The notes below the pieces were generated by a model that saw only the letters and a program-made list of their open reading frames with translations, was not told the DNA's origin and did no database searches. The translations under genes were made by a program, and so were the position numbers. DNA of 64,000 bases. It comes from Bradyrhizobium sp. JYMT SZCCT0180. GTDB lineage: Bacteria; Pseudomonadota; Alphaproteobacteria; Rhizobiales; Xanthobacteraceae. Location of the stretch: the NCBI RefSeq assembly GCF_018130165.1, contig NZ_JAFCLZ010000016.1, positions 1 to 64,000 on the forward strand. The letters are read 5' to 3'. How positions within the stretch are numbered: the stretch's first letter is position 1; every line of letters starts with the position of its first letter. Positions 44,516-53,666 of this stretch are shown piece by piece.

Positions 44516-44560
44516 TGCGACCTCCCGATGGGATTTGTTCTGCGGTCTTGCGTAGACGGA

Positions 44561-44701
44561 TCAACTTTGAAGAATGACTGCGGCGGCGATCAGCATGACG
44601 AAAAAGATCGGCAGCAGCACCGGAGGCACCAGCCACTCACGAAAGTCGGACGTTGGGGAATTTGACAGTGGACCGCCTGCTTGGTTGAGGCGGGAGCGCA
44701 A
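44561..44701 (-). CDS. Candidate 46-aa single-span membrane peptide
   Basis: A short frame ending VPPVLLPIFFVMLIAAAVIL plus QS, a clear single membrane span at the C-terminus after a polar start with the segment SDFREWL. The frame is closed upstream by a TGA; the only start is a TTG at 44701 or a CTG a few codons earlier. It lies just upstream of the 73-aa gene and could share its transcript. The coding call rests on the protein-like hydrophobic pattern alone. Confidence 0.42.
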   Translation of the reverse strand: MRSRLNQAGGPLSNSPTSDFREWLVPPVLLPIFFVMLIAAAVILQS

Positions 44702-44886
44702 CGCTCTCAGTCATCGATAACTGCCGGGGGCGCGCGATGATATTTCACATATAGTCTCATTTGCCCAAATAGCGAGGTGGCAACTGGCTTATTTCAGCAT
44801 TTGTTTGGACGATGCCTGCGCCGCTGTCGGATATTCGTTAACTGCATGTGCTTACAGTTTCAGCACATGGTCACGATTTGTGTTTC

Positions 44887-45087
44887 ATGAACGGATTGGC
44901 GGGATACGTGCAGCAGATCGAAACCAATGACCCCACCGAGGCCCGACGCAGCCGCTACGCCCAATATCGAGGACAAGTCGCCACGCTGACCTTTGGCTCG
45001 GCGACCGTGAGGGGCATGGTCCGATCGGTCAAGGAAGACAGTTCCTGTATCCCGGTCCGATGGCTGGTTACCGTCGTTTCGCCATAG
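44887..45087 (+). CDS. Small hypothetical protein (66 aa)
   Basis: A 66-aa protein, NGLAGYVQQIETNDPTEARR at the start, then YRGQVATLTFGSATVRGMVRSVKED. The pattern of short strands with GQVATL and G-V/M-V-RSV resembles a small beta-barrel. A GTG at 44848 would add 13 residues. It is divergent from the minus-strand small genes. No ribosome site is visible before 44887. Confidence 0.5.
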   Translation: MNGLAGYVQQIETNDPTEARRSRYAQYRGQVATLTFGSATVRGMVRSVKEDSSCIPVRWLVTVVSP

Positions 45088-45179
45088 CGGCGACCAACAT
45101 TGCAGATTGATCAAATGATGCCGCGCCTCCGTTGGTGAGATATGGGCCCATGGATTTTGTGCCGCTATCCGGCCTGTCG

Positions 45180-45715
45180 AACAAGGCCCCGGCTGCCCGA
45201 CGGGCAAATCACTTCTGGTTTGCAGAAATCGTGTCAAGTCAAAAATTTCCGTAAATCAAAAATATTTCTGTTGTCGTCCGACCCAAATCAGTGGGCATCT
45301 ATCGCCATCCCGTCCCATTCAGAGGGGCGTCGGCCGTCGTCACGACGAGGGGCGGGTTGCGGTGGACGCTGAAGTTGCGATTGACGGTCGCGGCTGATGC
45401 GTACGGCGAAAGCGTGTGGTCCTGGCGCCCGTAACGGCGTCAAGCCTTAAGGGAGCCAACGCTTCCGAGGGGCGACGGTGGCAATAGAGGCCGTCTCACC
45501 GGGGAGAGCGCGTCATAAGCCGTAAAGCCATTGCGCAGGGAAGGCCGGGTGTTCACCGCTGCCCTGTATGCTCGTGTGCGCATTCTTATGCACAATTGCA
45601 CACGAGACCGCGGGTGCAGCGCGCACCCGGTCTTCCCTGCGCCCTCTGTTTTCGAGGGCAAGGAAATTTCTGGCAAAGCTCGGGCGCAATGCGTCGCGAG
45701 AATGCGAAGGTGTGT
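45180..45715. repeat. Dispersed repeat, copy B (more complete)
   Basis: 45412-45715 matches 1-305 closely. The left part (45180-45411), with cgacgggcaaatcacttctg and cattcagaggggcgtc, belongs to the same repeated unit as I recall it from other Bradyrhizobium genomes. The hairpin arms are unchanged: 45533-45550 with 45625-45642, and ctcgtgtgc 45571-45579 with gcacacgag 45598-45606. The apical loop differs from copy A and makes its own small hairpin (gcat / atgc). Open frames here lie inside the repeat and are not supported as genes. Confidence 0.75.
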
Positions 45716-45745
45716 TTTGGATCATGGTGCAGCAACAAGCACCGC

Positions 45746-45889
45746 CGTCGTCCCGGGCTTGACCTCAGATGCGCAATTGCGCATCGGGGGACCCATACGC
45801 CGCGGCCCATCGGTAAGAGCGCAGACGTTAGATACCTTTCGCAAAATGACCGCCGCGGCGTATGGGTCCCGGCGTTCGCCGGGACGACG
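45746..45889. repeat. REP-like palindromic element (cgtcgtcccgg family), copy 4
   Basis: Ends cgtcgtcccgggcttg and cgttcgccgggacgac. The centre holds gggacccatacgccgcggc and ccgcggcgtatgggtccc, which pair over 18 bases, plus gatgcgcaattgcgcatc, itself a perfect palindrome. As with copy 1, it follows the dispersed repeat directly, so the two may travel or be kept together. Confidence 0.78.
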
Positions 45890-45910
45890 AGAGATTTGAC
45901 CGCGCTCACC

Positions 45911-46321
45911 TCACAACAGCAAATCCAGCAGATGCGGGATCAGCGGAATGTCCGCGGGCGGCATCGGGTAGTCGCGCAGTTTGCCCGCGCGCACCCAGGC
46001 CAGTTGCTGGCCTTCGCGTGCGATCACCTGGCCTTCCCAGCGCCGGCAGATGTAGAGCGGCATCAGGAGATGGAAGGTCTCGTAGGCGTGGCTGGCAAAG
46101 GTCAGCGGCGCCAGGCATGGCTCGCTGACGTCGATGCCGATCTCCTCGTGCAGTTCGCGGATCAGCGTCTGTTCGGGGCGTTCGCCGGGCTCGACCTTGC
46201 CGCCGGGAAATTCCCAGAGGCCGGCCATCGTCTTGCCGGCCGGACGCTGCGCCAGCAGCACGCGCTTGTCGGCATCGACCAGCGCGCAGGCGACGACGAG
46301 GGTGAGTTTGATGTCAGCCAT
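45911..46321 (-). CDS. mutT: MutT-type Nudix hydrolase
   Basis: A 136-aa Nudix enzyme, probably an 8-oxo-dGTP or other nucleoside triphosphate pyrophosphohydrolase. The Nudix box is complete: GGKVEPGERPEQT followed by LIRELHEEIGI (G-x5-E-x7-REUxEE-x-GU). The start MADIKL at 46321 was preferred to the frame's first codon two residues earlier. I recall mutT beside argJ in related genomes; here a TadG-like gene separates them. Confidence 0.88.
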   Translation of the reverse strand: MADIKLTLVVACALVDADKRVLLAQRPAGKTMAGLWEFPGGKVEPGERPEQTLIRELHEEIGIDVSEPCLAPLTFASHAYETFHLLMPLYICRRWEGQVIAREGQQLAWVRAGKLRDYPMPPADIPLIPHLLDLLL

Positions 46322-46491
46322 GCACAAGAACTAATCGGAAAACCGCGGGAGCGCCGCACGCCATTCATTAACCAGCAATCGTCGCGAGGCCAAACGGTTT
46401 GTTCAGCGTAGCGAAGGATCGATGCTTATAAGTTATAAGTTAATCTCTCGATGGCAAGATGTGCGCAAGACCAGCCCAGAACAGGCATCCT

Positions 46492-47817
46492 ATGCGCGCT
46501 TTCACTTCTCTGCTCAACCGCTTTCGTCGCGACCGCTCCGGCAATATCGCCGTGATCTTTGCGATCGCGTCGCTGCCCATCATATCGGCGGTCGGATGCG
46601 CGGTCGACTATTCGCGGGCCACCCAGCTGCGCAGCAAATTGCAGGCGGCGATCGACGCGGCCAGCGTGGGCTCGGTCGCCAAGAGCGCGCCCGGCTTCAT
46701 CGCCGCGGGATCGATGACCTCGGATGGGCCGATCCCGGCCGGCGTCACCGACGCCACCAATATCTTCAACGCCAACATGAACGGCGTGGTCGGCTACACG
46801 CTCACGAGCATGACGCCGGCAATGACCAAGGCCGGGAACATCATCACCTCGAAGGTTCAGTTCTCCGCCGCGGTTCCGATGATGTTCCTCGGCGTGATGG
46901 GCAAGACCAGTGTCACCGTGACCGGCGCGTCGACCGCCACCACCAGCATGCCGCTCTACATCGATTTCTATCTGCTGATGGACAATTCGCCGTCGATGGG
47001 CGTCGGCGCGACGCCGGCCGATGTCAGCAAGATGGTCAACAACACGTCGGACAAGTGTGCGTTTGCCTGTCACGATCTCAATAACAACAACAACTACTAC
47101 AAGCTGGCAAAAACCCTCGGCGTGACCACGCGGATCGACGTGCTGCGCAGCGCGACCGAGCAATTGATGGACACCGCGGCCGCGACCCAGACCTATTCGA
47201 GCCAGTTCCGGATGGCGATCTACGATTTCGGCGCATCTGCGAGCTCGGCTGGGCTGCGCGCGCTGTTTTCGCTGTCGTCCAGCCTGTCGAGCGCCAAGAG
47301 CGCGGCCGGCAACATCGACCTGATGACCGTCAAAGGCCAGAATGAGAACAACGACCAGGACACCCAGTTCACCAGCATCATGCCCGCGATCAACAGCGCG
47401 ATCAGCGCGCCCGGCGCCGGCACCTCCTCGGCGCCGCTGAAGTACCTGTTTTTCGTATCTGATGGCGTCGCCGACGAGTACAATCCGTCGTCTTGCATCA
47501 AGCCGACCACCAGCAGCGGACGCTGCCAGTCGCCGCTCAACGCGGCGCTCTGCACGGCGATCAAGGCCCGCGGCATCAAGATCGCCGTGCTCTACACCAC
47601 CTATCTCGCGCTGCCGACCAACGCCTGGTACAACTCGTGGATCGCGCCGTTCAATACCGGGCCCTACGGGCCGTCGCCGAACAGCCAGATCGCGCAGAAC
47701 ATGCAGAGCTGCGCCTCGACCGGATTGTATTTCGAGGTCAGCCCGACCCAGGGCATTGCGGAAGCGATGAACGCGCTGTTCAAGAAGGCCATCGCCGACG
47801 CGCGGATCAGCAGCTGA
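46492..47817 (+). CDS. TadG-like protein with von Willebrand A domain
   Basis: A 441-aa protein. Residues 1-60 have the TadE/TadG opening (FRRDRSGNIAVIFAIASLPIISAVGCAVDYSRA), with one membrane span and a putative pilin-like cleavage region. Residues 155-440 form a von Willebrand A domain whose metal site D164-N-S166-P-S168 is intact. Two Cys pairs lie in the C-terminal half. Such proteins act with Flp/Tad pili in adhesion, but no tad gene is in the window, so it is an orphan. ATG at 46492 (MRAFTSLLNR) was chosen; 46459 would add 11 residues. Confidence 0.82.
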   Translation: MRAFTSLLNRFRRDRSGNIAVIFAIASLPIISAVGCAVDYSRATQLRSKLQAAIDAASVGSVAKSAPGFIAAGSMTSDGPIPAGVTDATNIFNANMNGVVGYTLTSMTPAMTKAGNIITSKVQFSAAVPMMFLGVMGKTSVTVTGASTATTSMPLYIDFYLLMDNSPSMGVGATPADVSKMVNNTSDKCAFACHDLNNNNNYYKLAKTLGVTTRIDVLRSATEQLMDTAAATQTYSSQFRMAIYDFGASASSAGLRALFSLSSSLSSAKSAAGNIDLMTVKGQNENNDQDTQFTSIMPAINSAISAPGAGTSSAPLKYLFFVSDGVADEYNPSSCIKPTTSSGRCQSPLNAALCTAIKARGIKIAVLYTTYLALPTNAWYNSWIAPFNTGPYGPSPNSQIAQNMQSCASTGLYFEVSPTQGIAEAMNALFKKAIADARISS

Positions 47818-47840
47818 CGCAGGCTCAACTCGTCAATCCC

Positions 47841-47947
47841 GTCATTGCGAGCGAAGCGAAGCAATCCATGGGCGGCATAGCGACTGTGGATTGCTTCGTC
47901 GCTTTGCTCCCTTGCGCAAACGCTTCGCGTTTGTCGCAGGCAATGAC
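47841..47947. repeat. REP-like palindrome, 'gtcattgcgagcgaagcg' family
   Basis: gtcattgcgagcgaagcgaa at the left and cgtttgtcgcaggcaatgac at the right pair imperfectly. Inside, gaagcaatccatgg pairs partly with gtggattgcttcg. It separates the TadG-like gene from the convergent argJ gene. Confidence 0.75.
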
Positions 47948-47956
47948 GAACCGTGT

Positions 47957-49213
47957 CTACGACCGGTAATCGCCGTTGATCGCGACGTATTCCTTGGTGA
48001 GGTCGCAGGTCAGCACGCGGTCGCGGCCCTTGCCGAGGCCAAGCGAAACCTTGATCTGAATCTTCGGAGCCTTCATCGCCTCGGAAACCTCCGCCTCGTT
48101 GTACGACGGATCGCGCGCGCCGCTTTTGGCGACACGGATGCCGTTGAACGAGATCGACAGCTTGTCGCGGTTGGCGGGCTCGCCGGCCTTGCCGACCGCC
48201 ATCACCACGCGGCCCCAATTGGCGTCCTCGCCGGCGATCGCCGTCTTGACCAGCGGCGAATTCGCAATCGACATGGCGATCCGGCGTGCCGAGATGCTGG
48301 TAGTCGCGCCCTCGACGATGACCTCGACCAGTTTTCGCGCGCCTTCGCCGTCGCGGGCGACCTGCTCGGCAAGATCGGCGAGCACCGCGCGGAACGCCTT
48401 GGTGAAGGCCTTCAACCTCGGATCGCTGGCGCGGGTGATTTTTGGCGCGCCGTTGGCGGCGGCCGTTCCGGTGGCGAACGCCAGCAGCGTGTCGGATGTC
48501 GAGGTGTCGCTGTCGATGGTCAGCGCGTTGAAGGTATCCTGGACGCCGCTCTTGAGCAGCGATTGCAGCACGGCCGACGACAGCGGCGCGTCGGTGAACA
48601 CGAAGGACAGCATGGTCGCCATGTCGGGCGCGATCATGCCGGCGCCCTTGGCCATGCCGTTGATGGTGACCTTGGCCTTGCCGAGTTTCACGGTCGCGGT
48701 CGCAACCTTTGGAAAGGTGTCGGTGGTCATGATCGCCCGGGCCGCGCTCATCCAGTCCGCGGGTGCAGCGCTTTCGGCCAGCGTGCCCAGCACGCCGTCG
48801 AATTTGGTGGCGTCAAGCGGCTCGCCGATCACGCCGGTGGAGGCGAGAAACACCTCGTTTGGTTTGCACCCCACAGCCTTGGCGGCAATCGACGCCGTCA
48901 AGGTCGTGGCCTGCCGTCCGGTCTTGCCGGTGAAGGCATTGGCATTGCCGGAATTCACCACCAGCGCGCGCGCGAGCCCCTTGGAAGAGCCTGCGCCTTT
49001 GAGTTGGGCGCGGCACCATTCCACCGGAGCGCTTGGGCACTTCGATTGGGTGAAGACGCCGGCCGCATTCGTCCCCTTGTCCATGATCGCGAGCAGCACG
49101 TCGGTGCGCCCCTTGTAGCGGATGCCGGCGGCAGCCGTGGCAAGCCGCACGCCCGCGATCACGGGCATGTCGGGGACTTCGGTCGGGGCGAGGGGGGAAA
49201 CGGCTGATGACAT
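47957..49213 (-). CDS. argJ: Bifunctional ornithine acetyltransferase / N-acetylglutamate synthase
   Basis: A 418-aa arginine-synthesis enzyme that moves acetyl groups from N-acetylornithine to glutamate. The self-cleavage site is in KGAGMIAPDMATML, where the chain breaks before the Thr and that Thr becomes the nucleophile. The conserved VVNSGNANAFTG segment is present. Length is normal. The parvulin gene lies upstream on the same strand with about 270 bp of repeat-rich DNA between. Confidence 0.95.
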   Translation of the reverse strand: MSSAVSPLAPTEVPDMPVIAGVRLATAAAGIRYKGRTDVLLAIMDKGTNAAGVFTQSKCPSAPVEWCRAQLKGAGSSKGLARALVVNSGNANAFTGKTGRQATTLTASIAAKAVGCKPNEVFLASTGVIGEPLDATKFDGVLGTLAESAAPADWMSAARAIMTTDTFPKVATATVKLGKAKVTINGMAKGAGMIAPDMATMLSFVFTDAPLSSAVLQSLLKSGVQDTFNALTIDSDTSTSDTLLAFATGTAAANGAPKITRASDPRLKAFTKAFRAVLADLAEQVARDGEGARKLVEVIVEGATTSISARRIAMSIANSPLVKTAIAGEDANWGRVVMAVGKAGEPANRDKLSISFNGIRVAKSGARDPSYNEAEVSEAMKAPKIQIKVSLGLGKGRDRVLTCDLTKEYVAINGDYRS

Positions 49214-49299
49214 GGGGGCGCCTTATCGACAGGAAGACTGGAAGCGATGTGGCCGGATCCAGCAGCGCGAGGCGCCTTGGGATTCGCGGCCAGCCACGT

Positions 49300-49455
49300 C
49301 TTCAGCATCCGTTGATGAAGGCCCTAAGACATGGATGCCCGGCACACCCAAAAGCGCAAAGCGCGTCTTGCCGGCCATCCACGCCTTCAGCATCCGTCGA
49401 TGAAGGCCCAAAGACATGGATGCCCGGCACACCGAAGTGGGCCGGGCATGATGCC
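49300..49455. repeat. Tandem duplicated REP-like element
   Basis: A 49-base unit, starting cttcagcatccg and ending ggatgcccggcacacc, occurs at 49300-49348 and again at 49385-49433, 85 bases apart, with three base differences. The second unit is followed by gtgggccgggcatgatg, which pairs with catggatgcccggcac. It relates to the gtcatgcccggcc family at 17817-17903. Confidence 0.75.
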
Positions 49456-49485
49456 TAAATACTGAAGTCGGGCGGCGAAGTCGAT

Positions 49486-50415
49486 TTACTTCTTCGCCGG
49501 GGGGGCCATCTTGGAGGCGTCGGGCTTGGCAGCCTCGGCCGGCTTCGCCGCCGGCTCGGCCGGCTTGTCCATGCGCTCGACCTTGGCGGCCTCGCGCAGC
49601 TTGGCCACGTAATCGGCCTGCGCCTTGCGCGTCACGTAGGTTTCGATCTGGGGCTTGACCTGCTCGAAGTCGGGCGCCTTGCGGTTGCGCTTTTCCTCGA
49701 CCTTGATGATGTGCCAGCCGAACTGCGATTTGACCGGATCGGAAATCTTGCCGGGCTCGAGCACGAACGCCACGGCCGAGAATTCGGGGACCATCTGCTC
49801 CTTGGTGAAGAAGCCGAGGTCGCCGCCGTCGGAGGCGCCGGGGTCCTTGGACTTTTTCTTGGCGAGATCAGCGAAATCGGCACCCTTTTTCAGCTCTTCG
49901 GCGATCGCCTTGGCCTCGTCCTCGGTCTCGACCAGGATGTGCCGGGCGTGGACTTCGGCTTCGCCGGTGATCTGCTTGGAGGCCTCCTCATAGACCTTTT
50001 TCATGGCCTCTTCGGTGGTTGCCGCCTTGCCTTCGGTGGCCAGCAGGCTGTCCATCAACAGACGGCTGCGCGTGAACGCCATGCGCCGCTTGAAGTCCTC
50101 GGAATTCTCGACCTTTTTGTCCTCGGCGGCCTTGGCGACGATCTTGAGGTCGATCAGGAAGGCCAGCACGTTGTCCTTCTTGGTCGCCGGGTCCATCTGG
50201 GCGAGGCTGGGGCCAAGTTCCTCTTCGGCCAGCGCGACGTCGCTCTGACGGATCTCCACGCCGTTAACCTTCGCCAGAACGGGGTTGTCCTGGGCGCGGG
50301 CCGGCAGGCCGGCGGCCAGAACCGCAGCCAGGCAGGTCGTCAGGGCCAAGGAAACCTTCAAGGAGGCCAAGCCGAAGCGCGGGCCGGTCTTCGTTTCCGG
50401 GAACGGGGAGGTCAT
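49486..50415 (-). CDS. Parvulin-type peptidyl-prolyl isomerase, exported
   Basis: A 309-aa periplasmic folding factor of the PrsA/SurA/PpiC class. It has a signal peptide (hydrophobic about 21-38, cleavage after ARA). A SurA-like N-terminal helical domain follows, and the parvulin domain lies near 155-250 (EVHARHILVETEDEAKAIAEELKKGADFADLAKKKSKD, then GGDLGFF and SQFGWHIIKV). The tail is rich in Lys, Pro and Ala. ATG at 50415 was chosen; the frame's earlier start at 50541 does not look coding. It is divergent from secA, fitting a shared role in export. Confidence 0.88.
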   Translation of the reverse strand: MTSPFPETKTGPRFGLASLKVSLALTTCLAAVLAAGLPARAQDNPVLAKVNGVEIRQSDVALAEEELGPSLAQMDPATKKDNVLAFLIDLKIVAKAAEDKKVENSEDFKRRMAFTRSRLLMDSLLATEGKAATTEEAMKKVYEEASKQITGEAEVHARHILVETEDEAKAIAEELKKGADFADLAKKKSKDPGASDGGDLGFFTKEQMVPEFSAVAFVLEPGKISDPVKSQFGWHIIKVEEKRNRKAPDFEQVKPQIETYVTRKAQADYVAKLREAAKVERMDKPAEPAAKPAEAAKPDASKMAPPAKK

Positions 50416-50534
50416 GCAAAATCCTTGTCTTAAAGATGGGTATGTGTGAGGCGGCGGGACACTCGCCCAATCATGGCACCTTGGCAACGCGAAAAGTCTG
50501 TCAAAATGATGAATTCCTTGACATCTTGGCGGCG

Positions 50535-50563
50535 TTGACAAGGCTCATGCCCAGCCATATCTC
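50535..50563 (+). promoter_or_regulatory. Possible secA promoter
   Basis: ttgaca at 50535-50540 is followed 17 bases later by tatctc. It is the best sigma-70-like pair in the 378-base parvulin-secA gap; the second box is weak. Confidence 0.3.
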
Positions 50564-50734
50564 TGCCGGAACCAATCGATGGCGATAGCGCTTATTTTAC
50601 TGGGCTTTTTGCCGTTGAACCTTAGCTTGCCTGAATCCCACTCACTTGGCGGATGACCCCCGGATCGGGGCGTTTGCCGCGACGCGTCACGGTGAGTTGA
50701 TAGGCAACTTGGTGGATCACGTCACGGCCGCAAC

Positions 50735-50779
50735 GCAAGACACGGCATAGCAAGACACTACAAAGCAAGACACGGCATA
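50735..50779 (+). repeat. Three 15-bp tandem repeats before secA
   Basis: gcaagacacggcata (50735-50749), gcaagacactacaaa (50750-50764) and gcaagacacggcata (50765-50779) sit head to tail. They end 14 bases before the secA start codon, within the likely leader. Confidence 0.85.
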
Positions 50780-50793
50780 GACAGGAACTCGGC

Positions 50794-53631
50794 ATGATCG
50801 GCGCGCTCGCCCGCAAGTTTTTCGGCTCCGCAAATGACCGGCGGGTGAAGGGATACCAGTCCCGCGTCAGCGCCATCAACGCGCTCGAGCCCACGCTCAC
50901 CGCGCTGTCGGACGAGGCGCTGAAGGCCCGAACCGCCGAATTCCGCGAGCAACTCGCCAACGGCAAGACGCTCGACGACCTCCTGGTTCCGGCGTTTGCC
51001 ACCGTGCGCGAGGCGGCCAAGCGCACCCTCGGCCAGCGTCATTTCGACGTCCAGCTGATCGGCGGCATGGTGCTGCACGAGGGCGACATCGCCGAGATGA
51101 AGACCGGCGAAGGCAAGACCCTGGTCGCGACGCTTGCGGTCTATCTCAACGCGCTTGCGGCTAAGGGCGTCCACGTCGTCACCGTCAACGACTACCTCGC
51201 CCGCCGCGACTCCGAATGGATGGGGCAGATCTACAATTTCCTCGGCCTTTCCGTCGGCGTGATCGTCCACGGCCTCGACGATGCCGAGCGCAAGGAAGCC
51301 TATTCGCGCGACATCACCTACGGCACCAACAACGAATACGGTTTCGACTATCTGCGCGACAACATGAAGTACCGCCTGGAGGACATGGTCCAGCGCAGCC
51401 ACTTCTACGCCATCGTCGACGAAGTCGACTCGATCCTGATCGACGAGGCGCGTACGCCCCTGATCATCTCCGGCCCGCTCGACGACCGCTCGGAGTTCTA
51501 CAACACCATCGACACCTTCCTGCCCAAGCTCGACAAGACCGATTACGACGTCGACGAGAAGCAGCGCACGGTGACGCTGACCGAAGCCGGCATGGAGAAG
51601 ATCGAAACCCTGCTGCGCGACGCCGGCCAGCTCAAGGGCGAGTCGCTCTACGACGTCGAGAACGTCTCGGTGGTTCACCACATCAATCAGGCGCTGCGCG
51701 CCCATTCGCTGTTCAACCGCGACAAGGACTACATCGTCCGCGACGGCGAGGTCATCATCATCGACGAATTCACCGGCCGCATGATGCAGGGCCGGCGCTA
51801 TTCCGAAGGCCTGCACCAGGCGCTGGAAGCCAAGGAGCATGTCCAGGTCCAGCCGGAAAACCAGACGCTGGCCTCGATCACCTTCCAGAACTATTTCCGG
51901 ATGTACGCCAAGCTCGCCGGCATGACCGGCACCGCGCTGACCGAAGCCGACGAACTGTTCGACATCTACAAGCTCGAGGTCGTCGAAATCCCGACCAACG
52001 TGCCGGTGGCGCGCCTCGACGAGGACGACGAGGTTTATCGCACCCAGACCGAGAAATACGCCGCGATCCTGGCCGAGATCGAACGCGCCAATGCGCGGCT
52101 GCAGCCGGTGCTGGTCGGCACTGCCTCGATCGAGAAGTCGGAAGTGCTGGCCGACTACCTGAAGAACCACGGCTACAAGCAGATCGATTTCGGTTCGGAA
52201 TCCGGCATGGAGAAGCTCTATGCCGCGGCGCGCGCGGGCAAGCCTGCGAAACTGTTCGCGGTGCTGAACGCGCGCTTCCACGAACAGGAAGCCTATATCG
52301 TCGCGGAAGCCGGCGTCCCCGGCGCGATCACGATCGCGACCAACATGGCCGGCCGTGGTACCGACATCAAGCTCGGCGGTTCGCTCGAGATGCGGATCTT
52401 GCAGGAGACCGCTGATATCACCGACGAGGCCGAGAAGGCCGCCAAGATCGAACTCATCAAGGCCGACATCGAGCGTTTCCGCGAGATCGTGCTGAAGGCC
52501 GTGGACGTCGTCGAAATCGAACCCGCCAAGGGTTCGAAGCCGGCCAAGACCATCACCAAGCCCGGCGGCCTTTACATCATGGGTTCGGAACGCCATGAAT
52601 CGCGGCGCATCGACAACCAGCTGCGCGGCCGCTCCGGCCGTCAGGGCGACCCCGGACGCTCGAAGTTCTTCCTGTCGCTGGAAGACGACCTGATGCGGAT
52701 CTTCGGGTCCGACCGGCTCGATACCATGCTGACGCGGCTCGGCCTCAAGGAAGGCGAGGCGATCATCCATCCCTGGATCAACAAGGCGCTGGAGAAGGCG
52801 CAGCAGAAGGTCGAGGCGCGCAACTTCGACATCCGCAAGAATTTGCTCAAATTCGACAACGTCCAGAACGACCAGCGCAAGGTGATCTTCGACCAGCGCG
52901 TCGACCTGATGAAGGACGACAGCGTCGCCGAGACCGTCGCCGACATGCGCCACGCCTTCGTCGAGGACGTCGTGACCAAGCACGTGCCCGAGCATGCCTA
53001 TGCCGAGCAGTGGGACGTTACCGGCCTCAAGGACGAATTGAAGCGCGTGCTCGACGTCGATCTGCCGGTCGATGAATGGGCCAAGGAAGAAGGCATCGCC
53101 GACGAGGAATTGCTGGCGCGCATTGAGAAGCATGTCGACGAGCGCATGGCGGCCAAGGTCGCGCAATGGGGCCCCGACGTGATGCGCTACGTCGAAAAGA
53201 CCATTCTGCTGCAGACGCTGGATCATCTCTGGCGCGAGCATCTCGTGATGCTCGACCATCTGCGCCAGGTGATCGGCCTGCGCGGCTACGGCCAGCGCGA
53301 TCCGTTGCAGGAGTACAAGTCGGAAGCCTTCAGCCTGTTCGAGGCGATGATCGCGCATCTGCGCGAGGCGGTGACGGCGCAATTGATGCGCGTCGAGATC
53401 GTTCCGCCGGAAGAACAGCAGCCGCCGTTGCCGGTGATGGAAGCGCACAAGCTCAATCCGGATACCGGCGAAGACGAGATGGCGTTCGCCAATGCCTCGC
53501 TGGTGCCCGAGGTCAGCGCCGCCGACCGCGATCCCAAGAACCCCGCCACCTGGGGCAAGGTCGGCCGCAACGAGGATTGTCCCTGCGGCTCCGGCAAGAA
53601 GTTCAAGCACTGCCACGGCAAGTACGGCTGA
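50794..53631 (+). CDS. secA: Preprotein translocase ATPase SecA
   Basis: A 945-aa motor that pushes preproteins through SecYEG. The Walker A motif GEGKT is at 105-109, DEVD at 209-212, followed by ILIDEARTPL. The second nucleotide domain has TNMAGRGTDIKLGG and RQGDPGRSKFFLSLED. The C-terminal zinc/SecB-binding tail is complete, with C929, C931, C940 and H941 (CPCGSGKKFKHCHG). The ATG has a caggaa site. A very long open frame on the opposite strand is a composition artefact. Confidence 0.98.
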   Translation: MIGALARKFFGSANDRRVKGYQSRVSAINALEPTLTALSDEALKARTAEFREQLANGKTLDDLLVPAFATVREAAKRTLGQRHFDVQLIGGMVLHEGDIAEMKTGEGKTLVATLAVYLNALAAKGVHVVTVNDYLARRDSEWMGQIYNFLGLSVGVIVHGLDDAERKEAYSRDITYGTNNEYGFDYLRDNMKYRLEDMVQRSHFYAIVDEVDSILIDEARTPLIISGPLDDRSEFYNTIDTFLPKLDKTDYDVDEKQRTVTLTEAGMEKIETLLRDAGQLKGESLYDVENVSVVHHINQALRAHSLFNRDKDYIVRDGEVIIIDEFTGRMMQGRRYSEGLHQALEAKEHVQVQPENQTLASITFQNYFRMYAKLAGMTGTALTEADELFDIYKLEVVEIPTNVPVARLDEDDEVYRTQTEKYAAILAEIERANARLQPVLVGTASIEKSEVLADYLKNHGYKQIDFGSESGMEKLYAAARAGKPAKLFAVLNARFHEQEAYIVAEAGVPGAITIATNMAGRGTDIKLGGSLEMRILQETADITDEAEKAAKIELIKADIERFREIVLKAVDVVEIEPAKGSKPAKTITKPGGLYIMGSERHESRRIDNQLRGRSGRQGDPGRSKFFLSLEDDLMRIFGSDRLDTMLTRLGLKEGEAIIHPWINKALEKAQQKVEARNFDIRKNLLKFDNVQNDQRKVIFDQRVDLMKDDSVAETVADMRHAFVEDVVTKHVPEHAYAEQWDVTGLKDELKRVLDVDLPVDEWAKEEGIADEELLARIEKHVDERMAAKVAQWGPDVMRYVEKTILLQTLDHLWREHLVMLDHLRQVIGLRGYGQRDPLQEYKSEAFSLFEAMIAHLREAVTAQLMRVEIVPPEEQQPPLPVMEAHKLNPDTGEDEMAFANASLVPEVSAADRDPKNPATWGKVGRNEDCPCGSGKKFKHCHGKYG

Positions 53632-53666
53632 GCTGCTCAGCGTAACCGTCAGCGAAGGCGATATCT

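Noticed and set aside
45142..45725. Several frames of 64-120 codons in the second dispersed repeat
   Set aside because: They lie inside repeat sequence that I recall being often mis-called as proteins; no ribosome sites.
50758..53616. A 952-codon open frame antisense to secA
   Set aside because: It mirrors secA codon by codon in a GC-rich genome, has no ribosome site or familiar motif, and SecA is certain. Long antisense frames are expected here from base composition.
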